This document shows positions 8,593-18,027 of a DNA stretch of 64,000 nucleotides, piece by piece. Source of the stretch: Ulvibacterium sp965228935. Lineage in GTDB: Bacteria; Bacteroidota; Bacteroidia; Flavobacteriales; Flavobacteriaceae. The DNA lies in the NCBI RefSeq assembly GCF_965228935.1, contig NZ_OZ245846.1, positions 2,356,001 to 2,420,000 of the forward strand, given 5' to 3'. Position numbers and translations under genes: made by a program. The notes under the pieces are model-generated. The model saw only the letters and a program-made list of their open reading frames with translations, was not told the DNA's origin and searched no databases. Positions within the stretch are counted from its first letter, which is position 1; the number at the start of each line of letters is the position of its first letter.

Positions 8593-10272
8593 ATGGCAGA
8601 AGTGATAAATATGCCCCGTTTGAGCGATACCATGGAAGAGGGTACCGTGGCCAAATGGTTAAAAAAAGTAGGTGACAAGGTAGAGGAAGGTGACATACTT
8701 GCCGAGATAGAGACCGACAAGGCTACTATGGAGTTTGAATCGTTTCACGAGGGGACATTACTGCATATTGGTATCCAGGAAGGAGACGGAGCTCCTGTGG
8801 ATACTCTTTTGGCCATTATCGGTGATGAGGGTGAGGACATTTCAGGATTTTTGAACGGCGCTTCCCCTGCCACGGTAGAGGAAAGCCCTTCTTCTGACGA
8901 GGCTTCCAAGGGGGACGCAACGGATGAAATTTCAGAGGATAGTGGACAGGTGAGCTCTACTACAGAGGTTTCGGGGGAAATACCGGAAGGGGTAGAGATT
9001 GTAAAAATGCCCCGTTTAAGTGATACTATGGAGGAAGGTACTGTTGCTACTTGGTTGAAAAAAGTAGGTGACACTGTGGAAGAAGGTGATATTTTGGCGG
9101 AAATTGAAACGGACAAGGCCACCATGGAATTCGAATCGTTTTACTCCGGTACGTTATTACATATAGGAATCGAAGAAGGAGGTTCTGCCCCGGTTGACGA
9201 AGTACTGGCCGTTATTGGCCCTGAAGGTACCGATGTGGATGCTGTTTTAAACGCCAAACCTTCTACGGGAGTGGCAAAAGACGAGGCAAAGTCGGATACA
9301 AAAGAGGAAACGGTTCCGGAAGCAAAGGTTGAGGCCGCTACTGAGATGAAAACGGTCAAAGATGGTCAACGTATTTTCGTATCGCCCTTGGCCAAAAAAA
9401 TGGCCCAGGAAAAAGGAATAAACCTGAGCGATGTGAATGGAAGTGGCGATCACGGGCGAATAATTAAGCGGGATATTGAAAATTATAAGCCTTCCCAATC
9501 TCCACAACCTGTGGTACAGCCAGCTACCAGCATATCTGAAGAAGTTCCGGCGAGACAAGCCATAGCACCAATTAATCTTCCGGTCGGAGAGGAAAGTAGC
9601 GAGGAGGTCAAGAACTCCCAGATGAGGAAGGTTATTGCCAAACGCTTAGGTGAGTCCAAATTTACGGCACCCCACTACTATTTGACCATTGAGGTGGATA
9701 TGGATAATGCAATAGCCTCACGAAAGCAGATCAATGATTTGCCGGATACCAAGGTCTCTTTCAATGATATGGTAGTCAAGGCCTGTGCCATGGCATTGAA
9801 AAAGCACCCACAGGTCAATACCACATGGGGTGGGGATACTACGATTTACAAGCATCATGTGCATATTGGAGTAGCCGTTGCGGTAGATGAAGGTCTGGTG
9901 GTACCTGTGCTTAGATTTACCGATCAAATGAGCCTTACCCAAATTGGGGCCTCGGTAAAGGACTTGGCCGGTAGGGCCAGAAACAAAAAATTGACCCCGG
10001 CAGAAATGGAAGGTAGCACATTTACCGTTTCCAATTTGGGAATGTTCGGGATCGTGGAATTTACCTCCATTATCAATCAACCCAATTCGGCTATCTTATC
10101 CGTTGGCGCAATCGTTCAAAAACCGGTGGTCAAGAATGGTGAAATTGTAGTAGGAAATACGATGAAGGTTACTTTGGCCTGTGACCATAGAACAGTTGAT
10201 GGGGCAACGGGAGCACAATATTTATTGACCTTACGCTCGTATTTGGAGAATCCGGTCACCATGTTGGCCTAA
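8593..10272 (+). CDS. pdhC: Pyruvate dehydrogenase E2, dihydrolipoamide acetyltransferase with two lipoyl domains
   Basis: 559 aa. It transfers acetyl from E1 to CoA and forms the core of the complex. There are two N-terminal lipoyl domains (about residues 1-80 and 135-215), each with the lipoylated lysine in ETDKATMEF. Acid and alanine-rich linkers follow, then a peripheral subunit-binding domain (VSPLAKKMAQEKGI..GRIIKRDIENY, about 262-300) and the catalytic domain ending with DHRTVDGATGAQYL. The lipoyl cores are 43/45 identical in protein but differ at many silent positions, suggesting an older duplication kept alike by selection. It ends the operon with a terminator. Confidence 0.95.
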   Translation: MAEVINMPRLSDTMEEGTVAKWLKKVGDKVEEGDILAEIETDKATMEFESFHEGTLLHIGIQEGDGAPVDTLLAIIGDEGEDISGFLNGASPATVEESPSSDEASKGDATDEISEDSGQVSSTTEVSGEIPEGVEIVKMPRLSDTMEEGTVATWLKKVGDTVEEGDILAEIETDKATMEFESFYSGTLLHIGIEEGGSAPVDEVLAVIGPEGTDVDAVLNAKPSTGVAKDEAKSDTKEETVPEAKVEAATEMKTVKDGQRIFVSPLAKKMAQEKGINLSDVNGSGDHGRIIKRDIENYKPSQSPQPVVQPATSISEEVPARQAIAPINLPVGEESSEEVKNSQMRKVIAKRLGESKFTAPHYYLTIEVDMDNAIASRKQINDLPDTKVSFNDMVVKACAMALKKHPQVNTTWGGDTTIYKHHVHIGVAVAVDEGLVVPVLRFTDQMSLTQIGASVKDLAGRARNKKLTPAEMEGSTFTVSNLGMFGIVEFTSIINQPNSAILSVGAIVQKPVVKNGEIVVGNTMKVTLACDHRTVDGATGAQYLLTLRSYLENPVTMLA

Positions 10273-10316
10273 TATGAACACCCTATTTGTGGGGAGGAAG
10301 TTTTCAAAAAATTTGG

Positions 10317-10343
10317 GCACCCGTTTTTGCGGGTGCTTTTTTT
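10317..10343 (+). terminator. Terminator after pdhC
   Basis: GCACCCG (10317-10323) pairs with CGGGTGC (10330-10336) over a TTTTTG loop, followed by seven T. Confidence 0.85.
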
Positions 10344-10368
10344 ATCTTTAGGAACAAAATCAATTGAT

Positions 10369-11427
10369 ATGAAATACTTCTTTCGAATATTAGTCCTGTC
10401 CATTTTAATGGGTTGCGGTACCACAAAACTCCAACAGATTGATGTCGATTCTATTCCAAAAACATCGGAAGTATCGCAGGAAAGTGTTGCGGTTCCAACC
10501 GAAGACACAAAATCAACAGCACTAAAAAGAACAAATTCCAAAACGGCGACCTCAGAAATTCTGTTTTCGGATGATACCCGAGTAAGGGGGATATTGAACT
10601 TTTTGGCCTCGGATGAACTGGAAGGACGTGATTCCGGAAGTGAGGGCATAGAAAAAGCGGCACAATTTATTGAAGGTATATTTACCCAAAATAAGCTTGC
10701 TCCCTATTTTGACTCCTATAGGGATACGCTGACCAACTTTACGCCCACTTCATACAATATGGTGGGCTGGATTGAAGGGAACGATCCCGTACTTAAAAAT
10801 GAATTCATCCTCATAGGGGCACATTACGATCACATTGGGAGAATTGAACCGGAAGGTGGGGATTCCATTGCCAACGGAGCCAATGATAATGCTTCGGGTA
10901 CTACCACGGTCCTGGAATTGGCCCGTTACTTTGGAAATACCCAAACCAACAAGCGCAGTCTTATTTTTGTACTGTTCACTGCCGAGGAAAAAGGACTTTT
11001 GGGATCAAAACATTTGGCTAAAAAATTAAAGGAACAAAATCTGAATCTATATCTGGTCCTTAATTATGAAATGGTAGGGGTACCTTTGGTGGATAAAGAA
11101 TATCTTACCTATGCCAGTGGGTATGAGAAATCTAACCTGGCCCAAGTATGCAATACCTATGCAGGAAAGGAATTGGTCGGTTTTTTGCCAACGGCCCAAA
11201 AATTCGGTTTGTTCCAACGATCGGACAACTATCCTTTTTATGAAGCGTTCAATGTACCCGCACATACCTTTTGTACTTTTGATTTTACCAATTTTGATCA
11301 ATATCATAAAGTTGGGGACGAAGCCGATCTCATGGACTTCCAGCACATGGCCCATTTGGTGAATCTATTCATACCGGTTGTGGAAGGAGTGGCCAACGCA
11401 CCTCAAAAGGAAATACAATACAACTAA
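10369..11427 (+). CDS. M28-family metallopeptidase lipoprotein
   Basis: 352 aa. I start at ATG 10369 (MKYFFRILVLSILMGC), giving a lipoprotein signal with lipobox LMGC; the longer frame begins inside the pdhC terminator. The mature part is an M28 aminopeptidase-type di-zinc fold: GAHYDHIG (His, Asp ligands), GANDNASGTTTVLELAR (bridging Asp), TAEEKGLLGS (catalytic and metal Glu), and a final His ligand in FDQYHKVGDEAD. It probably trims peptides in the periplasm or at the surface; the substrate is unknown. It overlaps the next gene by one base (TAATG), implying co-translation. Confidence 0.88.
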   Translation: MKYFFRILVLSILMGCGTTKLQQIDVDSIPKTSEVSQESVAVPTEDTKSTALKRTNSKTATSEILFSDDTRVRGILNFLASDELEGRDSGSEGIEKAAQFIEGIFTQNKLAPYFDSYRDTLTNFTPTSYNMVGWIEGNDPVLKNEFILIGAHYDHIGRIEPEGGDSIANGANDNASGTTTVLELARYFGNTQTNKRSLIFVLFTAEEKGLLGSKHLAKKLKEQNLNLYLVLNYEMVGVPLVDKEYLTYASGYEKSNLAQVCNTYAGKELVGFLPTAQKFGLFQRSDNYPFYEAFNVPAHTFCTFDFTNFDQYHKVGDEADLMDFQHMAHLVNLFIPVVEGVANAPQKEIQYN

Positions 11428-12104
11428 TGGCAAATGTTATCATCACCGGATGTAGCCGGGGTATCGGCTTTGAATTGGCACGATTGTTTGCGGATGAAGG
11501 GCATCGGGTTTTGGCCCTTTCACGGAATGCAAACCCGATACTTGATTTGGGCCATCCCAATATCTCCGCATTCTCCTTCGATTTATGTAGCACGGGCGAT
11601 CTGCAAAAACTGGATGATTTTTTAAAGGAATGGAATACCGTTGATGTTCTTATCAATAATGCCGGGATGTTATTGAATAAGCCCTTTTTGGAAACTACCG
11701 CCCAAGAATTCAAGGAAGTGTATAAGGTGAATGTATTTGGAGTAACGGAAATTGTAAAAGCCGTTCTCCCTCGGATGCCCAAAAATGGGCATGTAGTGAA
11801 TATTAGTTCTATGGGCGGTGTACAAGGGAGTGTAAAGTTTCCCGGGCTTTCCGCCTATAGTTCCAGTAAAGGGGCGTTGATTACCCTTACGGAACTTTGG
11901 GCCGAGGAATTCAAGGAAATCGGTCCTTCCTTTAATGTTTTAGCCCTGGGCGCGGTACAGACGGAAATGTTGGAAGAGGCTTTTCCAGGGTATCAGGCCC
12001 CAACGACTGCTTTGGAAATGGCTACCTACATCAAGGAATTCGCCTTGACCGGACATAAGCTCTACAATGGGAAATTATTACAGGTGAGCAATAGTACGCC
12101 TTGA
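11427..12104 (+). CDS. Short-chain dehydrogenase/reductase (SDR)
   Basis: 225 aa, a classical SDR. The cofactor motif TGCSRGIG is at residues 7-14, the NNAG motif in VDVLINNAGML, the catalytic Ser in VNISSMGG and the YxxxK pair in SAYSSSKGAL. An Arg after the Gly-rich loop (LSRN) suggests NADP(H). The substrate is unknown. It is coupled to the M28 gene by a TAATG overlap and ends 10 nt from the convergent TPR gene. Confidence 0.87.
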   Translation: MANVIITGCSRGIGFELARLFADEGHRVLALSRNANPILDLGHPNISAFSFDLCSTGDLQKLDDFLKEWNTVDVLINNAGMLLNKPFLETTAQEFKEVYKVNVFGVTEIVKAVLPRMPKNGHVVNISSMGGVQGSVKFPGLSAYSSSKGALITLTELWAEEFKEIGPSFNVLALGAVQTEMLEEAFPGYQAPTTALEMATYIKEFALTGHKLYNGKLLQVSNSTP

Positions 12105-12114
12105 GTTTTTTACT

Positions 12115-13845
12115 TTATAAAATAGAGTTCTCAATTTCCAAATCGGCATATTTCCAGGCATTTTCAAATTCTTCTTTTATTTTGCCTGCCTCATCCATTT
12201 TGCCTTGGGCCTTTAGACTTTGATATAGCCCCATCAATGACCACCCATTTTGCCTGAGTTTCTTCAGATCCTCTTTGTAGATTTTCTCGGCCTCTTCATA
12301 CTTTTCTGCCTTCATCAAAGCGGCCCCCAAGGTCTGACGTGATGGAATATGCCACGGGGAAGGTTCACTATATATCAGTTGGTCTTCCAGGGCTACAGCC
12401 TTTTCCAGGTGTTCAATGGCCTTTGAAACGTTTCCCTCGTACAAGGCAACTTCACCGGCTACTACTGCATGGGCCACCTTGGCAATACTTGAAGTTGGGT
12501 TGGTGTAGTTCGCGATTACATTCTCAAGTTCAGGGTCATCCTTCATAACGGCAATGGCCTGTAGCTCCTCTTTGGCTTCTTTTAGGTTGTTCTTTCTTAG
12601 AAAGGCTATACCACGTGCGTAATGCCATATCAATTTTAGATGTTTGTAATCGTCCCCCTGATTGGGAATGGTCAATACCTCATTCCATTTCCCAAATCGG
12701 GTATAGGCCAGAAGCGGGGTCGATGCAAAATCCTGTAGGAAAGGTAAGGTCCGCAATTCCGAAATGGGAACCTTCTCTGCAGTTTTTTGGGCAGCTTCGA
12801 TGGCCATTTCGCTATTCCCAAGCAAACTGGCAGCAGACCATAAAAAATGGAGGTTGTGTGGATAATATCCCAATGGATACATCCCTTGTGAATAACATTG
12901 GGAGATATAATCCTCATCTGCAAGTATGGCCTTTTGGTTTGATTTTACGGCATCGAGATACCGACCAACACGAATGTAAATATGTGAGGGCATATGAACA
13001 AGGTGTCCTGCCGCCGGCATGAGTCCACCCAGTCTGTCCGCGCTAGGAATCGCCAAGTCAGGTTGGGGTAGTTCTACCATGTGGATATAATAATGATGTG
13101 CTCCCGGATGGTTAGGATCAATGTTGATGGCCTTTTCCAGGGCTGCTTTTCCCCTTAGGGTATTTGGGGCAGGATTTCCATCGGCATCCCAATAGTTCCA
13201 AGGCATGGTGTTCATAATGGAGGCCGCATATAAGGTTTGGATATCGGCATCTAGGGGAAATCTCTCGGCTACCTTGGCCATGGCGTTCATGTAGTCCCTG
13301 TTCAATCCGGTGATATCTTCCTCTAAATCGGCACTGTAACGGGAGGCCAAAGCCGAAATGAGTTCCTGTTCTTTTGAGCTTGCCCTGCCGGCTACTCTTT
13401 GTGCATGCTGCAAAGCCTCAAAAGCCTTCGTCTTTCGTTCATCATCAGGTAGGGCATCATTGATATTAGGACCAAGGGCATAGGCTTGTCCCCAAAAGGC
13501 CATGGCCGCATTGGGATCTAAACGTGCAGCTTCCATGAAGGAACGATGGGCCTCGGCATGGTTAAAAGCATAAGTTAGCCGTAGACCCTGGTCAAAATAT
13601 TCCTGTGCCTTTTCTACGGAGGTGGAAATGTCAAAACTGTGATTTCCTAAATTTTCAAAAAGTGGGGCGATTTGTTGAGTAGTGTCCACATCACTCAACA
13701 TAAATTTGGCAACGGTACACTTTATAAAGTTCATCGAAGCCATTTGTGGAACCGGTTCGTTTTCTTGCTTTGTTTCTGAAAAGATGAAAGTGGTAATTGC
13801 TAAAACGCCCATTGCCCCCAAAATCATGATTTGTCCTTTTTTCAT
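12115..13845 (-). CDS. Exported tetratricopeptide-repeat protein
   Basis: 576 aa from ATG at 13845 (MKKGQIMILGAMGVLAI), which gives a clear signal peptide or membrane anchor; the frame is open 138 nt further upstream but that part is not signal-like. TPR-like helical pairs are visible near residue 80 (AEAHRSFMEAARLDPNAAMAF), at 250-270 (AALEKAINIDPNHPGAHHYY) and at the C-terminus (ALMKAEKYEEAEKIYKEDL). A conserved block, LVHMPSHIYIRVGRY, is typical of one flavobacterial family without assigned function. No catalytic motif was recognised. It is convergent with the SDR gene and divergent from the SprT-like gene. Confidence 0.8.
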   Translation of the reverse strand: MKKGQIMILGAMGVLAITTFIFSETKQENEPVPQMASMNFIKCTVAKFMLSDVDTTQQIAPLFENLGNHSFDISTSVEKAQEYFDQGLRLTYAFNHAEAHRSFMEAARLDPNAAMAFWGQAYALGPNINDALPDDERKTKAFEALQHAQRVAGRASSKEQELISALASRYSADLEEDITGLNRDYMNAMAKVAERFPLDADIQTLYAASIMNTMPWNYWDADGNPAPNTLRGKAALEKAINIDPNHPGAHHYYIHMVELPQPDLAIPSADRLGGLMPAAGHLVHMPSHIYIRVGRYLDAVKSNQKAILADEDYISQCYSQGMYPLGYYPHNLHFLWSAASLLGNSEMAIEAAQKTAEKVPISELRTLPFLQDFASTPLLAYTRFGKWNEVLTIPNQGDDYKHLKLIWHYARGIAFLRKNNLKEAKEELQAIAVMKDDPELENVIANYTNPTSSIAKVAHAVVAGEVALYEGNVSKAIEHLEKAVALEDQLIYSEPSPWHIPSRQTLGAALMKAEKYEEAEKIYKEDLKKLRQNGWSLMGLYQSLKAQGKMDEAGKIKEEFENAWKYADLEIENSIL

Positions 13846-13993
13846 GGTAAGGGTTGTATTGAAATTGCTGTAGTAAATTGGATGTATAATCCTTTTCGGG
13901 GAGAACTGCTTGCTAAGCTCTGCATCTGAGAACTTTAAAGATAGGAAAAATTTGATGAATTTTTGTTTTGAAGAGAACCCCATAGAAAATTCC

Positions 13994-14001
13994 TATTTTT
14001 G
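13994..14001 (+). promoter_or_regulatory. -7 box of the SprT-like gene (predicted leaderless)
   Basis: TATTTTTG, with TTTG 23 nt upstream (13967-13970), ends only 5 nt before the ATG at 14007. A transcript starting 5-7 nt after the box would begin at or next to the start codon. Confidence 0.5.
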
Positions 14002-14006
14002 TCCCA

Positions 14007-14609
14007 ATGGACAACCCCCTTAGTAAATATCTACCAGAACGTGCGGTAGAACCTTGTTTTGAACTCATTAAAACCTACGGGGTACAGCTTAAAATTGTAA
14101 ACCATCGTGTTACACGTCATGGTGATTATAGGAGGCTGCCCAATGGGTTGCACCAAATTACAGTAAACGCTACCTTAAACCCCTATCGTTTTTTGATTAC
14201 TTTGATCCATGAGATTGCCCATTTGGTAGCTTTTGAAAAATATGGTAGACGAATAAAGCCCCATGGCCCGGAATGGAAGCGAACGTTCCAATATTTGATG
14301 CTGCCCTTTATTCGCCCGGAGATTTTTCCCTCCAAGCTATTGCCGCTATTGGCCAAACATTTTAAGAACCCCAAGGCCAGTAGTGATACGGATGCCCATC
14401 TAGCTTTGGCCCTAAAACAGTTTGATGACAAACATACAGATAAAACCTACATTTTTCAATTACCTTTGGGAAGCGTTTTTCGCATTTATAACGGTAAATT
14501 GTACAAAAAGGGAAATAAACGTGTAAAGCGCTATGAATGCGTTGAAATAGGTACAGGTAAGGTATATCTATTTCAACCCAATGCCGAGGTGGAATTGATT
14601 ACCGATTAA
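14007..14609 (+). CDS. SprT-like zinc metalloprotease-domain protein
   Basis: 200 aa. The zinc motif HEIAH is near residue 68, followed by a third His in KPHGPEWK, as in the SprT family (related to eukaryotic Spartan, a DNA-protein crosslink protease; the bacterial role is not settled). There is no C-terminal zinc ribbon of the four-cysteine type; the tail (VFRIYNGKLYKKGNKRVKRYEC) is beta-rich with a single Cys. No signal peptide, so cytoplasmic. It precedes the sugar nucleotide gene by about 45 nt and may share its transcript. Confidence 0.85.
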   Translation: MDNPLSKYLPERAVEPCFELIKTYGVQLKIVNHRVTRHGDYRRLPNGLHQITVNATLNPYRFLITLIHEIAHLVAFEKYGRRIKPHGPEWKRTFQYLMLPFIRPEIFPSKLLPLLAKHFKNPKASSDTDAHLALALKQFDDKHTDKTYIFQLPLGSVFRIYNGKLYKKGNKRVKRYECVEIGTGKVYLFQPNAEVELITD

Positions 14610-14653
14610 ATGGTTGCCGAGCACTAGAGTTAAACTGATCATTGATTGATACT

Positions 14654-15733
14654 ATGAACACAAACTATTACGCCGTACTGATGGCGGGAGGTGTGGGATC
14701 TCGGTTTTGGCCGGTGAGCACGTCTACCTATCCCAAACAATTCCATGATATGTTGGGTACCGGGGACACCCTTATTCAAAAGACCTTTAAACGTCTCAAT
14801 ACTTTTGTGCCCAAGGAGAATATCCTTGTTCTTACCAATGAAACATATAACGATCTAGTACTGGAGCAATTGCCCTTGGTAAAGCAGGAGCAAGTGGTAT
14901 TGGAACCGGCTATGCGCAATACGGCGCCTTGTATATTGTATGCCGCATTAAAGATTCAAAAGATGAATCCTGATGCCGTAATGGTGGTAGCCCCCAGTGA
15001 TCATTGGATCGAGGATGAAGAGGCCTTCGCAGAGGATGTAGTTGCATGTTTTGATAAGTGTGAAAAAGAAGCGGTATTATGTACGCTTGGAATCGTGCCT
15101 ACCTTTCCCAATACGGGATTTGGTTATATTGAATATGAAAAAGAAGCGGGAGGGAAATTAAAAAGAGTCCATCAATTCCGGGAAAAACCAGATTATAAAA
15201 CGGCTAAGGAATTCTTGGCCCAAGGGAATTTTCTATGGAACGCAGGCATTTTTATCTGGAGTGTAGATACCATAATCAAGGCTTTTCAGGAGTACCAACC
15301 TACACAATATAAACTGTTTTCCGAAGGCATATCCTGTTATAACACCACCGATGAAAAGAGTTTTATTGCCAAGAATTATGTAAAAGCTGAAAATATCTCC
15401 ATTGATTATGCTATTTTAGAGCGTTCCAAAGCTATTTATGTATTGCCGGCCTCATTTGATTGGAATGACTTAGGTACTTGGGGTTCCCTGTTCGACAAAC
15501 TGGATAAGGACGAAAACAATAATGCCCTTGTAAATTGCCAAGTGATATGTGAGGACGCCTCGGGGAATATGATCCGCTCCCCAAAGGGAAAGATAGTGGT
15601 AGTTGACGGATTAAAGGAGTATATTATTGTAGATAAAGAGGAAGTGCTGTTAATTTATCCCAAATCCAAGGAACAGGACATCAAAAAGGTGTTGTCTAGA
15701 GTAAAGGATACTTTCGGGGATAAATATGCATAA
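14654..15733 (+). CDS. manC: Mannose-1-phosphate guanylyltransferase
   Basis: 359 aa. It makes GDP-mannose from mannose-1-phosphate and GTP, for glycans and exopolysaccharide. I start at ATG 14654 (MNTNYYAVLMAGG). The nucleotidyltransferase signature MAGGVGSRFWP..YPKQF is at residues 9-30, with APSDHWI, EKPDYKTA and WNDLGTW further on. The fused phosphomannose isomerase domain of long ManC enzymes is absent, so this is the short type. It is followed 2 nt later by the DUF389 gene. Confidence 0.92.
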   Translation: MNTNYYAVLMAGGVGSRFWPVSTSTYPKQFHDMLGTGDTLIQKTFKRLNTFVPKENILVLTNETYNDLVLEQLPLVKQEQVVLEPAMRNTAPCILYAALKIQKMNPDAVMVVAPSDHWIEDEEAFAEDVVACFDKCEKEAVLCTLGIVPTFPNTGFGYIEYEKEAGGKLKRVHQFREKPDYKTAKEFLAQGNFLWNAGIFIWSVDTIIKAFQEYQPTQYKLFSEGISCYNTTDEKSFIAKNYVKAENISIDYAILERSKAIYVLPASFDWNDLGTWGSLFDKLDKDENNNALVNCQVICEDASGNMIRSPKGKIVVVDGLKEYIIVDKEEVLLIYPKSKEQDIKKVLSRVKDTFGDKYA

Positions 15734-15735
15734 AA

Positions 15736-17205
15736 ATGAACGAGAACCTGAATCAGGAAAATAGTACCCCAATAGAAAAACCACAGGACAGTGGTGACGA
15801 CGTAAAAAAGAATTTTCAAGGATTGCTGGGGAGTACCAAAAAATTCCTTCTCGAATTATTGGACATCCGTAGCAATACGGATCAGAGTGCTACAAAGGAG
15901 GCAATTATTGCGGATATACCTTTTAAAGGGCACACTTCATGGATTTTGATCTGTTCCATTTTCATTGCTTCGGTGGGCCTTAACGCCAATTCCACTGCTG
16001 TGGTCATTGGAGCTATGTTAATCTCCCCTTTAATGGGCCCTATTTTGGGTATTGGAATGTCCGTTGCCATCAACGATATTGACACTTTGAGGCGTTCGCT
16101 CAAGAATTTTGCGGTTATGGTGGTTCTGAGTGTCCTTACTGCATATCTTTTTTTTAGATTTTTTCCACTTCGCGATGAATCCTCTGAACTTCTGGCCCGA
16201 ACTGCTCCTGATATCAGGGACGTTCTGATTGCTTTTTTTGGAGGTCTTGCTTTAGTGATTGCCCGGGCAAAGAAAGGAACTATTGCCTCGGTTATTTTTG
16301 GGGTTGCCATAGCCACGGCTTTGATGCCTCCTTTATGTACTGTCGGTTTTGGTTTGGCCATTGGCAATTGGCAATATGCCTGGGGCGCTATGTACCTGTT
16401 TATCATCAATACAATTTTTATTGCCCTGGCCACTTTTTTGGTACTTAAACTGTTGCGTTTTCCTATGGTTCGTTATGTAAATTCCAAAAGACGGAGATTG
16501 GTTGCCCGGGTTGCCTCCATTATTGCCATCTTGGTTATGGTACCAGCAGGGTTCACCTTTTATGATGTCTTCCAGGAATCATTATTTCGGAATCAGGCCA
16601 ACCAGTTTATCAGCGAAAAAATAGCGCCGTACCAATTTTCAGGCGAAGGCCGTTTCTTGGAAGATTTCTCCGATATAGAATTCAACCATGGTGAAAACCC
16701 TTCCATAGAGCTGGTATTTATGGGCAATGAAACCGTGCCGGACAATATCATAGCGACTTGGAATTCCCAAAAGAACGAATTTTCAAAATTGCAGAACTGT
16801 GAACTACGCATTATCCAAGGTTCCAAAAATGATGAATTCGATCAATTGAAATATGTAAATGAGCTTTATGAATCCCAAAAGGAAGCCTTATTGGGTAAGG
16901 ACGAAAAGATACAGTTGTTGGAATCGGAAGTCAACCGATTAAAACAGTCGGCTACGCAGCAGGTTCCCTTTCGCGAGATCAGTGCAGAGGCAAAAACCAA
17001 CTATGAGAACCTGTCCACCATGGGCTTTTCGTACCTGATAACAACAGACTTTAGTAAAACGGATACTATCCCCATTTTTGAAGTAAAATGGAAACAAGGG
17101 GTTTCTTCCGGCCAAAAAACGAAGGACACAAAAAAGTTAACGGATTGGTTGAAACTTCGATTGAACAATACGAATATTCAGTTAAGGGAAGCCGCCCAAA
17201 ATTGA
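15736..17205 (+). CDS. DUF389-family membrane protein
   Basis: 489 aa. A charged N-terminus (about 50 aa) is followed by five or more membrane helices between about residues 70 and 280, including ANSTAVVIGAMLISPLMGPILGIG, the DUF389 hallmark, and ALMPPLCTVGFGLA. The C-terminal 200 residues are soluble with a coiled segment (KIQLLESEVNRLKQ). The family has no firm function; a transport role is only inferred from topology. It starts 2 nt after manC, so it is co-transcribed, and faces mlaF tail to tail. Confidence 0.85.
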   Translation: MNENLNQENSTPIEKPQDSGDDVKKNFQGLLGSTKKFLLELLDIRSNTDQSATKEAIIADIPFKGHTSWILICSIFIASVGLNANSTAVVIGAMLISPLMGPILGIGMSVAINDIDTLRRSLKNFAVMVVLSVLTAYLFFRFFPLRDESSELLARTAPDIRDVLIAFFGGLALVIARAKKGTIASVIFGVAIATALMPPLCTVGFGLAIGNWQYAWGAMYLFIINTIFIALATFLVLKLLRFPMVRYVNSKRRRLVARVASIIAILVMVPAGFTFYDVFQESLFRNQANQFISEKIAPYQFSGEGRFLEDFSDIEFNHGENPSIELVFMGNETVPDNIIATWNSQKNEFSKLQNCELRIIQGSKNDEFDQLKYVNELYESQKEALLGKDEKIQLLESEVNRLKQSATQQVPFREISAEAKTNYENLSTMGFSYLITTDFSKTDTIPIFEVKWKQGVSSGQKTKDTKKLTDWLKLRLNNTNIQLREAAQN

Positions 17206-17259
17206 TTTTTACGGTTTTCGAAAAGATGGATCCCTCTTCTTGCAAAAATCTGTAAAAGA

Positions 17260-18027
17260 TCAATTACGTTCCTCGATATACATCTGCCGCACTTTCTTAA
17301 AAAGTTCCGAGGAGTATACAAAATTGGTTACCGCTTCATTATCCGTCTTAAAAATCTCCTTATTGGTACCTTCCCATTCCTTAATGCCATTTTTCAGGAA
17401 GATTATTTTCTCCCCAATTTCCATAACGGAATTCATATCATGGGAGTTTATTACGGTGGTAATATTGTATTCTTGGGTAATCTCTTGGATAAGATTATCG
17501 ATCAATATTGCCGTTTTGGGATCAAGACCGGAATTGGGCTCGTCACAGAATAGGTATTTGGGATTCATGACAATGGCTCGGGCAATAGCTACCCTTTTTT
17601 GCATTCCACCCGAAATTTCGGAAGGATATTTTTGATGGGCATCGATGAGATTCACCCGCTTTAGCACAAAATCCACACGATCTTGCATTTCGGAAACGGA
17701 CTGTTTCGTAAACATTTCCAAAGGAAACCGTACATTACCTTCCACGGTCATGGAATCAAAAAGGGCACTTCCCTGGAATACCATCCCCATTTCCTGCCTT
17801 AGATTCCGTTGTTCACTGATCGATAATTCGGAATATATCTTACCGTCATAGCTTATGGTACCTTCCTCGGGGACGAACAGCCCCAACAGACATTTAATAA
17901 AAACGGTTTTACCGGAACCACTTTGGCCTATAATAAGATTGGTCTTTCCCTTATCAAAGCATGTGGTAATCCCCTTCAGCACATGGGCGTCGCCAAATGA
18001 CTTATATATATTGTCCACTTCAATCAT
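17260..18027 (-). CDS. mlaF: ABC transporter ATP-binding protein, Mla (lipid transport) type
   Basis: 255 aa from ATG at 18027 (MIEVDNIYKSFGD). Walker A is GQSGSGKTVFIKC, the signature motif SGGMQKRVAIARA, Walker B LFCDEPNSGLDP and the switch His is in INSHDMNSV. These match MlaF, the ATPase for phospholipid trafficking to or from the outer membrane. The start overlaps the stop of the permease gene (TAATG), so the two are coupled. The substrate-binding MlaD (MCE domain) gene is not adjacent. Confidence 0.92.
   Translation of the reverse strand: MIEVDNIYKSFGDAHVLKGITTCFDKGKTNLIIGQSGSGKTVFIKCLLGLFVPEEGTISYDGKIYSELSISEQRNLRQEMGMVFQGSALFDSMTVEGNVRFPLEMFTKQSVSEMQDRVDFVLKRVNLIDAHQKYPSEISGGMQKRVAIARAIVMNPKYLFCDEPNSGLDPKTAILIDNLIQEITQEYNITTVINSHDMNSVMEIGEKIIFLKNGIKEWEGTNKEIFKTDNEAVTNFVYSSELFKKVRQMYIEERN

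Noticed and set aside
17240..17635. Plus-strand frame opposite mlaF
   Set aside because: Shadow of mlaF; the minus strand carries all ABC motifs.
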